Source: Acinetobacter guillouiae CIP 63.46 (GTDB taxonomy: Bacteria > Pseudomonadota > Gammaproteobacteria > Pseudomonadales > Moraxellaceae). Taken from it: a stretch of DNA of 64,000 nt. The DNA lies in contig NZ_KB849282.1 in NCBI RefSeq assembly GCF_000368145.1, positions 379,791 through 443,790 of the forward strand, in the 5' to 3' direction. The notes under the pieces are model-generated. The model was not told the origin of the DNA. It made no database searches and saw only the letters and a program-made list of their open reading frames with translations. Below are positions 46,490-55,499 of the stretch, in pieces. Each line of letters opens with the position of its first letter. The first letter of the stretch is position 1. A program made the position numbers and the translations under genes.

Positions 46490-47964
46490 GCTTTTTTAAT
46501 ACAAACACTTTGCACGATGTCTATACAGTAATACAGAATGTTTATTTATCCGATAAAAAACCTTGGGTTGTAGGATACTCAGGCGGAAAAGACTCTACTT
46601 GTACATTGCAATTAGTTTGGAATGCTTTAGCAAAACTACCTCAAGAAAAACGACAAAAGCCTGTTTATGTCATTAGTTCAGATACTTTAGTAGAAACGCC
46701 TGTAATTGTTCGCTATATAGATAAAAATTTAGAAAACATTCAAAAAACTTCTGATGTTCAAGGCATGCCTTTCATTGTTCAAAAAGTTAGTCCGAGAGTA
46801 GATCGAAGCTTTTGGGTTAATTTATTAGGACGAGGATATCCAGCTCCAAGCAACAAATTTAGGTGGTGTACTGAGCGTTTAAAAATTGAGCCCGCAAATG
46901 AGTTTATTACTCAACGAGTTGCCGAATTTGGAGAAGTAATTGTTGTCTTGGGAGTTCGATCTGCTGAAAGTGCAACTCGTGCACAAGTAATCGCAATGCA
47001 CAAAATTGAAGGATCTAATTTAGCACGACATTCATCATTACCAAATGCTTTTGTTTTTGCACCGATTGAATCGTTTACTACTGATGATGTATGGAATTTT
47101 CTTTTACAGAATACATCTCCTTGGAACAACAATAATCGTGAATTAGTCACGATGTATCGAAATGCACAAGCTGGTGAATGTCCTTTAGTTGTTGATAAAT
47201 CAACACCTAGTTGTGGTAATTCTCGCTTTGGTTGCTGGGTTTGTACTGTTGTTCAACAGGATAAATCTATGGAAGCTATGGTCGAATCAGGTGAAGAATG
47301 GCTTGAACCTCTACTTAAATTTCGTGATTTGCTTTCTTCAACTCAAGACCCTGATAAAAAATATATTTATCGGGAAGTAAAACGTCGTAATGGTCAAGTG
47401 GCATTTAATCATTCGAATGGTAAACATGTCCCTGGACCTTATAAGCTTTCTTTCTGCAAAGAGCTTCTAACTAAACTTTTAGAAACTCAAAAGCAAGTAC
47501 AAAAAGACGCTCCAATTGGTGAAAAACCAACCTTAATCCATGCGAATGAATTACATGAAATTCGTCGTATTTGGCGATCAGAACGAGGAGATTGGGCTGA
47601 CTCTATCCCTAAAATTGTTCATAATACGTTAGGTATAGATCTAGATTGGCATATTGAAGATAGTGTTTTATACAACGATCAAGACTACACTTTATTAGAC
47701 CAAATCTGTCAGGACCACAATATTCCGACTGAATTATTAGTTAAGTTAATTGATGTCGAAAAAGCTTCTCACGGTTTAAAACGTAGACATAACATACATC
47801 ACCGGCTTGCAAAAGTTTTAAATGAAGAATGGCGTGATCTCAATACAATTATTGCATCACGTGAATCTCTAGATTCATCAGATGATGTAGATGAAGATTT
47901 TTTAATAGAAAGTGATTCTACCCCTCAAATGGATTTGCTTCGTGAAACAGGAGCAAAAGCATGA
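46486..47964 (+). CDS. dndC: DNA phosphorothioation sulfurtransferase DndC
   Basis: DndC belongs to the PAPS-reductase/ATP pyrophosphatase group. The 492-residue protein has the PP-loop VVGYSGGKDSTCTLQL near residue 30 and four conserved cysteines for an iron-sulfur cluster (RWCTERLK, PSCGNSRFGCWVC). It places sulfur from a cysteine desulfurase onto DNA together with DndD and DndE. The gene overlaps both neighbours by 4 bases. dndA, the desulfurase, is absent here; IscS usually substitutes. Confidence 0.95.
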   Translation: MSFFNTNTLHDVYTVIQNVYLSDKKPWVVGYSGGKDSTCTLQLVWNALAKLPQEKRQKPVYVISSDTLVETPVIVRYIDKNLENIQKTSDVQGMPFIVQKVSPRVDRSFWVNLLGRGYPAPSNKFRWCTERLKIEPANEFITQRVAEFGEVIVVLGVRSAESATRAQVIAMHKIEGSNLARHSSLPNAFVFAPIESFTTDDVWNFLLQNTSPWNNNNRELVTMYRNAQAGECPLVVDKSTPSCGNSRFGCWVCTVVQQDKSMEAMVESGEEWLEPLLKFRDLLSSTQDPDKKYIYREVKRRNGQVAFNHSNGKHVPGPYKLSFCKELLTKLLETQKQVQKDAPIGEKPTLIHANELHEIRRIWRSERGDWADSIPKIVHNTLGIDLDWHIEDSVLYNDQDYTLLDQICQDHNIPTELLVKLIDVEKASHGLKRRHNIHHRLAKVLNEEWRDLNTIIASRESLDSSDDVDEDFLIESDSTPQMDLLRETGAKA

Positions 47965-49958
47965 TTATCAAAAAACTGGTTCTTGATAATGTAGGTTTAT
48001 ATGGGGAGTCTACATCATTCTCTTTAATGCCAAATCGTAATCAAGATCAATCAATCATTCTCATTGGCGGTAAAAATGGTGCAGGGAAGACTACATTCCT
48101 TGAGTCGGTTAGATTAGCATTGTATGGTAAACGAGCTTTAGGTTTAGTCACTTCTCAAAAGAAATATGAAGAGTATTTAGAAAGTAGAATCAACAGAAAT
48201 AATAAAAAGTCATCTGCAAGTATTGAACTTACTTTTATTTATACGGAAGCAAACCAACCTGCTGAATACACCATTCAAAGATCATGGTACATAAATAATC
48301 ATATTCTCACTGAAAAATTAAACTTAACTAAAAATGGTGAACAGGTTACTAGTGTCCCTAAAGAGGAATGGTCAAATTTTTTATTAGAGTTGGTTCCGAT
48401 CGGCGTATCTCAACTGTTCTTCTTTGATGGAGAAAGAATCCAGGATATGGCTGAGGATAATAATTCTGCCTTATCTGAAGCGGTTAAAACACTATTAGGA
48501 ATAGATTTAATCGAAAAATTGAAATTTGATTTAAATACTCATTTAAATCAAAGTAAATTATCTAAAAAGAAAATCATTGACCAAGAAAGTATTAACAAAA
48601 CTATTTCAAAGTTAAAAAAAGATCGAGAGTTTTTGTTACATGAAGTCAAATCTCTTAATTTTCAAAAAGAAGGTTTACTTAATGATTTGGAGCAAAAAAA
48701 GCAAAGATTCATCTCTGAGGGCGGCAATGTAGCTCTGAAGTACGATCAGTTAAAAGCAAAGCTTTCAACAATTAATAAAGAAATTACTGCTTGTAGACAA
48801 GAACTTGTTAGCCTTGCCAACGGGTTGTTGCCATTTTTAATGGCTCCAAAACTCATGCAAAAATTTAAGTTAGAGTTGAAACAATCTATCGAGCATTCAC
48901 AAACAACCTATTCTCCTGAATATATATTAGAACAGCTTAATTTATTTAAAATGTCAGCTCTTCCTAAACAGGGCAAATGGGATCAATCACATTGGTCAGA
49001 TTTAGAAATTTTTTTTTCCAAGCAGTTAAACTATACTAATCCCCCTACTAACTCTATTTTTAGTGAGTTAGATGATCCGATTAGTACTTTATCTAACTTA
49101 GACCTATTGGATACAGAAACTAAGATTCATGCCTCTAATCTTTCAAAAAAATTTAATGAGTTAAATTTAAGTAAGGAAGCTACTGAGTTTTCAATTTCTA
49201 GAGCAGAGAGCGTTAGTGACAAAAACTCATATTTAGATGAACTACTTTTACAGGAACGTAAGCTAGGGGAAATTAATGCGTTATTAGCTCATAAGGATAA
49301 TGAGCTAAATAAAGTTGAATATGAGATTACATCAACTAACCTTAAATTAGAGCGTGCTGTAAGTGAAAATGCCTCAATCACACAACAGAGTATTAAGGAC
49401 ACACTTGCAGCAAAAAGTATTAAAGTCCTCATCGATTTTCAGTTAAAACTTTTTGCTAAGAAAATTTTAGAAGTTAAAAAGAATTTTATTGATATATTCA
49501 ATTCTTTATTACGAAAAAACAATTACATCACAGATATTGAAATAGATCCAAAAACTTTTGCAACTAAACTTATGAGTGAAAAAGGAAAAGAGATTTCGAA
49601 ACAATCTCTTTCCGCTGGTGAAAAGCAGATTTATGCTATCGCTATTCTATGGGCATTAGCAAAAACAAGTGGTCGTAATTTACCAATGATTATTGATACT
49701 CCTTTAGGACGTTTAGATCGGGAGCATCGAGATAATTTGATGAAATATTATTTCCCACATGTTAGTCATCAAGTCATTATTCTTTCTACGGATACTGAAA
49801 TTGATGAACAATATGTTCATCAATTGAAGAACAATATTTCTGAAGTATATTTATTAGACTACAATGAGTCTAAAGGTTTCACAGAAGTAAAAACTCAATA
49901 TTTTGAATTAAATCATCGTTCAACTCAGGAGAAAAAAATTGCACTACACCAAGCTTAA
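47961..49958 (+). CDS. dndD: DNA phosphorothioation ATPase DndD
   Basis: The 665-residue protein is an SMC/Rad50-like ATPase. It has Walker A GGKNGAGKTTFLES near residue 37, a Q-loop region with FFFDGERI, a central coiled coil (about residues 195-500) and a C-terminal signature LSAGEKQIYAIAILWALAKT with Walker B LPMIIDTPLGRLD. DndD is thought to supply ATP hydrolysis, perhaps nicking or structural action, for sulfur insertion. Its 3' end overlaps dndE by 20 bases. Confidence 0.95.
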   Translation: MIIKKLVLDNVGLYGESTSFSLMPNRNQDQSIILIGGKNGAGKTTFLESVRLALYGKRALGLVTSQKKYEEYLESRINRNNKKSSASIELTFIYTEANQPAEYTIQRSWYINNHILTEKLNLTKNGEQVTSVPKEEWSNFLLELVPIGVSQLFFFDGERIQDMAEDNNSALSEAVKTLLGIDLIEKLKFDLNTHLNQSKLSKKKIIDQESINKTISKLKKDREFLLHEVKSLNFQKEGLLNDLEQKKQRFISEGGNVALKYDQLKAKLSTINKEITACRQELVSLANGLLPFLMAPKLMQKFKLELKQSIEHSQTTYSPEYILEQLNLFKMSALPKQGKWDQSHWSDLEIFFSKQLNYTNPPTNSIFSELDDPISTLSNLDLLDTETKIHASNLSKKFNELNLSKEATEFSISRAESVSDKNSYLDELLLQERKLGEINALLAHKDNELNKVEYEITSTNLKLERAVSENASITQQSIKDTLAAKSIKVLIDFQLKLFAKKILEVKKNFIDIFNSLLRKNNYITDIEIDPKTFATKLMSEKGKEISKQSLSAGEKQIYAIAILWALAKTSGRNLPMIIDTPLGRLDREHRDNLMKYYFPHVSHQVIILSTDTEIDEQYVHQLKNNISEVYLLDYNESKGFTEVKTQYFELNHRSTQEKKIALHQA

Positions 49959-50304
49959 AATTTCTTCTGAAGCAACAAGCAAACTGCGTACTCTAAAGAG
50001 TCGGACTGGTCTTACACCAAACTTGCTTTGTCGTATGGCATTAATGTACTCATTAGAAGAAGGCGCTATTGAAGAGAATACCCCTCTTCCTAATGAGGAT
50101 GGTTCTGAGTTTAATGCTTATACACTTACAGGTGATAATACAGATCTTTTTTTGACACTGATCAATTATATTGAAAACAAAGATAAAAAACAGCTAGATA
50201 ATAAAATTATACTTGATAAAATGCGTAGTCACATACATCGAGGTGTCGGTTTCCTTGTCATTAGGATTAAATCACCTCACGACATCCTTAAAATAATACA
50301 GTAA
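49939..50304 (+). CDS. dndE: DNA phosphorothioation protein DndE
   Basis: The 121-residue protein begins with the DndE helix pattern KLKISSEATSKLRTLKSR and GLTPNLLCRMALMYSLEEG. DndE is a small DNA-binding member of the modification complex with affinity for nicked DNA. It begins at TTG; an AGGAG ribosome site lies eight bases before this codon inside dndD, and no ATG fits the family length. The next gene starts 7 bases after its stop. Confidence 0.88.
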   Translation: MHYTKLKISSEATSKLRTLKSRTGLTPNLLCRMALMYSLEEGAIEENTPLPNEDGSEFNAYTLTGDNTDLFLTLINYIENKDKKQLDNKIILDKMRSHIHRGVGFLVIRIKSPHDILKIIQ

Positions 50305-50311
50305 CTTTCTT

Positions 50312-50860
50312 ATGAAAAACACTGAAACTCAAGAAACTTCAGCAAATGAACACAATGGATTTGTTGAAGCAAAAGAATACATACTCACACAAATAAAAAA
50401 GCCTATAAAACATGTAACTTTTTGGTTTGCATTTTGTTTTGGTATAGTTGTCTTAGCAGCTTCAGGATTTTGGTTTGAATTTCTAAAATATACAGGGTCT
50501 CCGAATTCTACCGATGGAATGAAAATAGCCTTAATTTTTTTTATTCTCCCATTAATTAACACAGCTGCTCTTCAGTTATGTTTGCATAACGATCTAAAAA
50601 AATCTGTTAAAGCTAGTATATTTTCCATTACTATTATTATAGATTTTATTTGTTGGGCTCTACTTTATTTTGATCCTGGATTTAATAGTTGGCAATTTGT
50701 CATTTGTCTTATCATCGCTCTAACTATTTCACTATTAATGGCATGGCTACAATCTTCTTTGAATGAAGATTTTTATGATTACCCAACTCCTGATGCACCA
50801 ATTGGAGGCTCAACCACCACACCAATGAATGGGGAAATGCCCAAAAATATTAAGTTTTAA
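50312..50860 (+). CDS. Four-helix membrane protein in the dnd operon
   Basis: I do not recognise this 182-residue protein. It has a soluble N-terminus of about 35 residues, four hydrophobic helices (about 37-55, 68-88, 98-118 and 126-145) in two pairs, and a Pro/Thr-rich tail (YPTPDAPIGGSTTTPMNG). It lies 7 bases behind dndE and 15 before a second DGQHR gene, so it is part of the operon. It has no role in the known dndBCDE pathway. A membrane effector or anchor that acts during infection would fit its position; that is inference. Confidence 0.7.
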   Translation: MKNTETQETSANEHNGFVEAKEYILTQIKKPIKHVTFWFAFCFGIVVLAASGFWFEFLKYTGSPNSTDGMKIALIFFILPLINTAALQLCLHNDLKKSVKASIFSITIIIDFICWALLYFDPGFNSWQFVICLIIALTISLLMAWLQSSLNEDFYDYPTPDAPIGGSTTTPMNGEMPKNIKF

Positions 50861-50875
50861 GTAGGGTATAATATT

Positions 50876-52105
50876 ATGCAATTTCCAATTACTGTACCAG
50901 CAATAAAAATTAAACAACCACTAGGAACATTCTATGCAGTTTCCTTACCAGCAGAAGTACTCTTAGAAACATGTTTTAGTGATCGTATGTGTGCTCAAAA
51001 AGAACTTGTTGGTTATTCATTGAAAGGAACTCAACGAGTAACTAGAGACAATCGCCTTCAACAAATTGCTGAATATATTGACAGAGTAGACTCAGCTTTT
51101 CCAAACTCTATAATATTAGCTGCTAATTACCATGAAACAGGTTATACATTAGAAGAGTACTTAGAAATACAATCAGAAAGTGATTCTTCCGACTATGAAA
51201 CTCAACTTTTATCATCTGAATGGAAAATAACGCATTTAGGAGAGAAACTTTATGAGCTCACTATACCATCACCTAAAAAATTAGCTGCCATAATTGATGG
51301 GCAACATAGACTATTTGGTTTCGCTAGTAAACATCTTCAAAACCCTGAAAGATTACAGATGGAACTTCTCTGTTCTATATATGTTGATTTGCCTAAAGCC
51401 TATCAAGCTCAAATATTTGCTACAATAAATTCAACTCAAAAACAAGTTGATAAAAGCTTAACATATGAATTATATGGATATAATATTTCAGATGAGAAGT
51501 CTGAATATTGGACACCCGATAAACTAGCAGTCTTTTTTACTCGTAAATTAGCAACAGATTCAGATTCACCTTTACTCGGTAGAATTAAAATTGCACCAAA
51601 AGTTGATGAAGAACTTGAGGCTCTAGGTGAAAATAAAATATGGAAAGTTTCCACTGCTGTTATTGTTGAAGGGATCATGAAATTAATTACTTCAAATCCT
51701 ACTAAAGACTCCAACTACTTGCTTGGTGAAAAAACGTTAAAACGAATGGACTTAGTAAAATCTAATAGAAACGATAAATCTCCATTAAGACACTTATATC
51801 TTCAAAATAATGATATTTCAATTTATAAAATTATTATGAACTATGTTATTGCTTGTAATACTGTTTTTTGGAAAAAAGCACCTAAAAATTCTTTTATTAT
51901 CAAAACAGTTGGAATTCAAGCACTTTTTGATATATTAAAATTAAGAGTTTCAAAAGCTTATGATGAAGATGAGAATGTTTCTATTGAATATTTCATAAAT
52001 TTACTACAGCCTGCTAGCATTATTGATTTTACAGATGATCAGTTCAATGCTTCTGGTTCAGGTCGTTCTAAAATTCGTAGAGCATTAGAAAGCAAAATTA
52101 ATTAA
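50876..52105 (+). CDS. Second DGQHR-domain protein
   Basis: The 409-residue protein has IIDGQHRLFGFASKH near residue 138 and the downstream ATINSTQKQVDKSLTYELYG typical of DGQHR-domain proteins. It differs strongly from DndB in length and sequence, so it is not a recent copy. DGQHR proteins accompany phosphorothioation and other defence loci, mostly with unknown function. It closes the dnd operon and is followed by a long terminator hairpin shared with the facing operon. Confidence 0.82.
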   Translation: MQFPITVPAIKIKQPLGTFYAVSLPAEVLLETCFSDRMCAQKELVGYSLKGTQRVTRDNRLQQIAEYIDRVDSAFPNSIILAANYHETGYTLEEYLEIQSESDSSDYETQLLSSEWKITHLGEKLYELTIPSPKKLAAIIDGQHRLFGFASKHLQNPERLQMELLCSIYVDLPKAYQAQIFATINSTQKQVDKSLTYELYGYNISDEKSEYWTPDKLAVFFTRKLATDSDSPLLGRIKIAPKVDEELEALGENKIWKVSTAVIVEGIMKLITSNPTKDSNYLLGEKTLKRMDLVKSNRNDKSPLRHLYLQNNDISIYKIIMNYVIACNTVFWKKAPKNSFIIKTVGIQALFDILKLRVSKAYDEDENVSIEYFINLLQPASIIDFTDDQFNASGSGRSKIRRALESKIN

Positions 52106-52160
52106 GCAACAGAAAATCATCTTAATCATAACTCTTGATCAAATCATTTATAATAGATAG

Positions 52161-52197
52161 CTAGTGCTTACAATAAAATTTTTATTGTAAGCACTAG
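52161..52197. terminator. Bidirectional terminator between the two island operons
   Basis: CTAGTGCTTACAATAAAA and its complement form a near-uninterrupted stem of at least 16 bp. It separates the dnd operon from the convergent ATPase operon. Confidence 0.9.
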
Positions 52198-52198
52198 A

Positions 52199-53200
52199 TT
52201 AATAGGCTTCAATCTCCGTAAATGCTGGAAAATACTTATACAGTTTCTTAAATGAGCTAATCTCATCATTAGTAAAATATTTAATTTGATCATCATCCAA
52301 CTCACCGTCTAAGTTACTAACAATTTCACTTAAATATCTAATTTCTCGGATTGTCAGATTTGCTGGATCAATATCATAAGGTTCTTCCATATTCTCTGAA
52401 CAAAACTCAAACTCACCTAATTTCATTAATTCATAATTAGCAAAATGCTTATTGTGAATTAAAATCCATCCAATTGTTGCCATTGGAGCACCATCACGGT
52501 AAGTAAAACTAAATAAAGGCTTAATTAAGAATTTCTCATTGGTATCTTCAATAAATTCATTACGTTCACTGATGACCTTGTCTAGCACTGATTCCAAAAT
52601 AGGAATCAATCGTTTTAAAAATTTAAATTTATCTGATAATCCTCTTGTATCCATAGTAGGATCAATATGTGAAGTTCCAAATAATTCCTCAAACCACTGT
52701 AAATACGGATTAACAGTGGTATCAGGAAATTTTCTACTTAATTGCTCTTCTTTCGGAGCCGTATAATTAAAGCTTAAAGCAAAAACAGAACCTGAGTTTA
52801 GTTTTCTTGCCAAATTACAGCAATCATCCACCATTGTTTGATCAAATGAACCATCATAATCAAACCAAACTATCGAAGGCTCATTTATACCTTCTTTAGC
52901 CATAAGCCATTCTGATGATCTTTCAAAACAAATTTCAATACATTGAAATGGCTTATTAAAATTATATCTTTCTGAATTTTCAATATCCTGTTCCAAGCTA
53001 ATCATTTTTTTTAAATTTATGCTTTTATGAAATAGCGTAAAATCTGTAAAATATTTTGAACCAAATCCTATATATTGATATTCCTTAAGTGGATAAAATA
53101 CAAATAGACGAGAGAGAATATCTCGTATCATTTTTCTCTCAATGGATTTTCCTGGTCGGACAGAATAGTTAATTTTTTGCCCAGAAATTCTACTACTCAT
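52199..53200 (-). CDS. Rossmann-fold protein, methyltransferase-like, partner of the GHKL ATPase
   Basis: The 333-residue protein has no family I can name. Its middle follows a class I methyltransferase layout: YQYIGFGSKYFTDF (Gly-rich strand), MISLEQDIENSERYNF (acidic end of strand 2), and PSIVWFDYDGSFDQ in the place of motif IV. True catalysis cannot be judged. I placed the start at 53200, where GAGG lies 7-10 bases before an ATG overlapping the ATPase stop; the frame opens four codons earlier. The pair is translationally coupled. The whole operon converges on the dnd operon. Confidence 0.65.
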   Translation of the reverse strand: MSSRISGQKINYSVRPGKSIERKMIRDILSRLFVFYPLKEYQYIGFGSKYFTDFTLFHKSINLKKMISLEQDIENSERYNFNKPFQCIEICFERSSEWLMAKEGINEPSIVWFDYDGSFDQTMVDDCCNLARKLNSGSVFALSFNYTAPKEEQLSRKFPDTTVNPYLQWFEELFGTSHIDPTMDTRGLSDKFKFLKRLIPILESVLDKVISERNEFIEDTNEKFLIKPLFSFTYRDGAPMATIGWILIHNKHFANYELMKLGEFEFCSENMEEPYDIDPANLTIREIRYLSEIVSNLDGELDDDQIKYFTNDEISSFKKLYKYFPAFTEIEAY

Positions 53201-54551
53201 TACCAACCTCATAACTAAAATAGTAATTAAAAGTTTTCAAGCCCACTTCACTTTTAATATCAGTTCCCAATAATTCTGCAACTCTTTCGAATTTATCAGT
53301 ATCAATTAAATACTGAATTCTAGTTTCATTGGAAGGTTCTGCTGTCAAATTGGCTTTAGGAATCTTTAATGGTCTACTTGTATGAATGTTTGAAATTGCT
53401 TTTGGCTTTGATTTTGCTATTGCCGTTGCCAAAGGAGCAACATTAATTCGTCCCTCATCTAGGTATTTAGATTCTTTTACTCTATTATTCAGAAACGAAA
53501 GGATCTGCCTCATTACCTCTTTCATCAGAATTAAAGTTTTTCTATAAGTTGCATTATCTGTATCAATACCAGTCTTTGTTGTAGTCCACGGTAATTTACT
53601 CGAATCTTCACAATTAAATTCAACTATACCTCTAAAAAAAGCATGATCTGGATGATACTTACGTATCCCATCTGTGTCCCAACCAGTTATAGAGCTTTGT
53701 TCAGCTGCAACTACTAGTCGCCCATTACAAATAATATACCAACCACCTTTTGCTAAATTTCTTTCAGATATCCCTGCAATAATTTTAACTTCTACATCGC
53801 CAAATTTTTTAATGATAATTGTTGGACTAATTTCATCATTATCGTAAAAAGTTATTGGATAAGGTTTAACTACTTTATTGTTAATTCTTATTATCATGCC
53901 TTGGCGTAAACATTTAAAATGGGATTGTGAAATTTGTCGGATTAATGAAGATTCAAATTCCTCTTCACTTAGTAATTTAGATATCTGTGGATATAGCTCT
54001 TCTACTTTGATATATGTTGAGTTTTCGCTAACATTCTGATCAATCTCATAGCTAAATTCCCATTCATTTGATTGATCATCATTTTTCCATTGATCAACAT
54101 CAACAGCTATTCTAAATCCATCTTCTGAATTGTGTTTTGAACATACAAGAAATGATTTACCTAATTTAAATAATGTCCTTTTCATACCCACGCCAAATTG
54201 ACCTACTGAATTTGGTGTCGTAGGTGAATCTGAAGGCCGACCAAAACGAAATGCATAATTTTTAGCTACATCTATTGGCATTCCACCACAATTATCATAA
54301 ATTTCAAATTTCTCAGACGAAAAATTTATATCAATTGTAGGAGTATTTTCTTCTTTTTCATCAGAATTAGATTCTGTATCTAAATTTTCATCCTCATTAT
54401 AGTCGATATTTCTTAGTAAATTATTACTATTAGCAGCATCTACACTATTATCAATTAAATCTAATATTGCTCTATCTAACGGTATATCTCTAGTCAGCAT
54501 AGTTATAAAGAATTCTTTTGTTGGATTCGCTTTAATTGAATTTCCAGTCAT
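53193..54551 (-). CDS. GHKL (MORC/MutL-like) ATPase
   Basis: The 452-residue protein has a GHKL ATPase: ILDLIDNSVDAAN (N-box, near residue 31), IYDNCGGMPID (G1, with Asn-Cys in place of Asn-Gly) and VGQFGVGMKRTLFKLG (G2). An acidic insert (DENLDTESNSDEKEENT) lies between the first two motifs. After it comes a second domain with WYIICNGRLVV and LPWTTTKTGID, in the place of the ribosomal S5-like domain of MORC and MutL relatives. Such ATPases occur in restriction and other defence loci. The start is ATG at 54551; an earlier TTG is possible. Confidence 0.8.
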   Translation of the reverse strand: MTGNSIKANPTKEFFITMLTRDIPLDRAILDLIDNSVDAANSNNLLRNIDYNEDENLDTESNSDEKEENTPTIDINFSSEKFEIYDNCGGMPIDVAKNYAFRFGRPSDSPTTPNSVGQFGVGMKRTLFKLGKSFLVCSKHNSEDGFRIAVDVDQWKNDDQSNEWEFSYEIDQNVSENSTYIKVEELYPQISKLLSEEEFESSLIRQISQSHFKCLRQGMIIRINNKVVKPYPITFYDNDEISPTIIIKKFGDVEVKIIAGISERNLAKGGWYIICNGRLVVAAEQSSITGWDTDGIRKYHPDHAFFRGIVEFNCEDSSKLPWTTTKTGIDTDNATYRKTLILMKEVMRQILSFLNNRVKESKYLDEGRINVAPLATAIAKSKPKAISNIHTSRPLKIPKANLTAEPSNETRIQYLIDTDKFERVAELLGTDIKSEVGLKTFNYYFSYEVGNE

Positions 54552-54597
54552 AATCAAGCACTCTAAATGATAAATAAATTTTACATTGAATAATTTT

Positions 54598-54826
54598 TTA
54601 AAACATAGACGAAATTATATCAGGTAGAAGCCTACCTGGAGGTATTTTTAAATACATAGCCAACTCATAAATTTTTTCCAGTGTTAGATTCACCTCTCCT
54701 CTTTCAATCCTACCTAAATAACTCCGATCCATGTCACAAGAGCAATGCCTATTGCTCTTGTGACATGTTTCTTTCTTTTCTGTATTTACGAACTAATTGT
54801 CCAAATTGAATGACAAGCTCTAACAT
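54598..54826 (-). pseudogene. Broken XRE-family regulator
   Basis: ATG at 54826 opens MLELVIQFGQLVRKYRKERN then MSQEQ and a TAG at 54749-54751. In another frame the sequence resumes with CDMDRSYLGRIERGEVNLTL followed by EKIYELAMYLKIPPGRLL, ending at 54598. Joined, the two parts make a normal Cro/C1-type helix-turn-helix protein of about 75 residues. One stop codon and one frameshift at the centre break it. The break coincides with a perfect 16-bp palindrome. It sits directly upstream of the ATPase gene on the same strand, so it was probably the island's regulator. A functional protein from the second half alone is unlikely. Confidence 0.8.
54731..54766. repeat. Perfect 16-bp palindrome with 4-base loop
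   Basis: ATGTCACAAGAGCAAT (54731-54746) is exactly complementary to 54751-54766, with GCCT between. It lies in the middle of the broken XRE gene. There is no T-run, so it is not a normal terminator. Confidence 0.85.
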
Positions 54827-54829
54827 AAA

Positions 54830-55439
54830 CATTCGAATGCTTAAAAAACAGAACTATCACTGTTTGAGGACTATATATTCATGGATTATAATCCTTTTTT
54901 GAATTTTCTAATTTTCCTTTATTAAACAAATAGCTTCTCCTATCTTTCAATCTTTATCTTGTTCTTCTGTATCAAAACCAAATTTGTAACCAATTGAAAC
55001 TTTCTAAAGAAGAAAAGTAAAGAATGAGCCAACAACAGCTTTAATATACTACTAAGAAAATTTGTTCAACATAGTCACTTGATGAAGAATGTCCCATACA
55101 ATCCAAGGCTTTTAATATTTGTTGAAACAAAAAGTATGCCTACATTTAGATAGAAAACAATTTGAAAGTAAAATCGTTAAAAATGATTCCGTGAAGTTCG
55201 GATTCAAGACCAAGGAGCTAAAAGAAAAGCAAAAGCATATGAAAACTAAATAAAGTTCTATGAACAAGTGGTTATAAACTTTCCAGAACTAAAACTATAA
55301 AACGGAAAAATCAATTATGCCAAAATTAAATCAGTCCGTTTTAAAACTTCATTCTGTTTTATTAAACCTAAGTGCCTTATGGCATCAGTTTTTTGAATTT
55401 TTTGATTCACAATGCAATAAAAAATTAACATGAAGTTAT
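54830..55439. other. Right edge of the defence island, no supported gene
   Basis: This 610-base AT-rich stretch lies between the broken XRE gene and the zinc exporter promoter. I find no frame with a ribosome site and no transposase or integrase remnant I can name. A short basic reading (KFGFKTKELKEKQKHMK, about 55190-55250) may be a gene fragment, but too little is left to tell. Confidence 0.45.
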
Positions 55440-55475
55440 TTGACAAAACAAACATATGAACATATATTCATATGT
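55440..55475 (+). promoter_or_regulatory. Promoter and ArsR/SmtB-type operator of the CDF exporter gene
   Basis: TTGACA (55440-55445) and TATATT (55463-55468) are spaced by 17 bases. The palindrome ACATATGAACATATATTCAT plus ATGT (55452-55475) contains TGAAC and TTCA half-sites of ArsR/SmtB repressors and covers the spacer and the -10. Zinc release of the repressor encoded at 56583 would open the promoter. Confidence 0.75.
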
Positions 55476-55499
55476 AAATAATCCAATTCAGAGGTCCTT

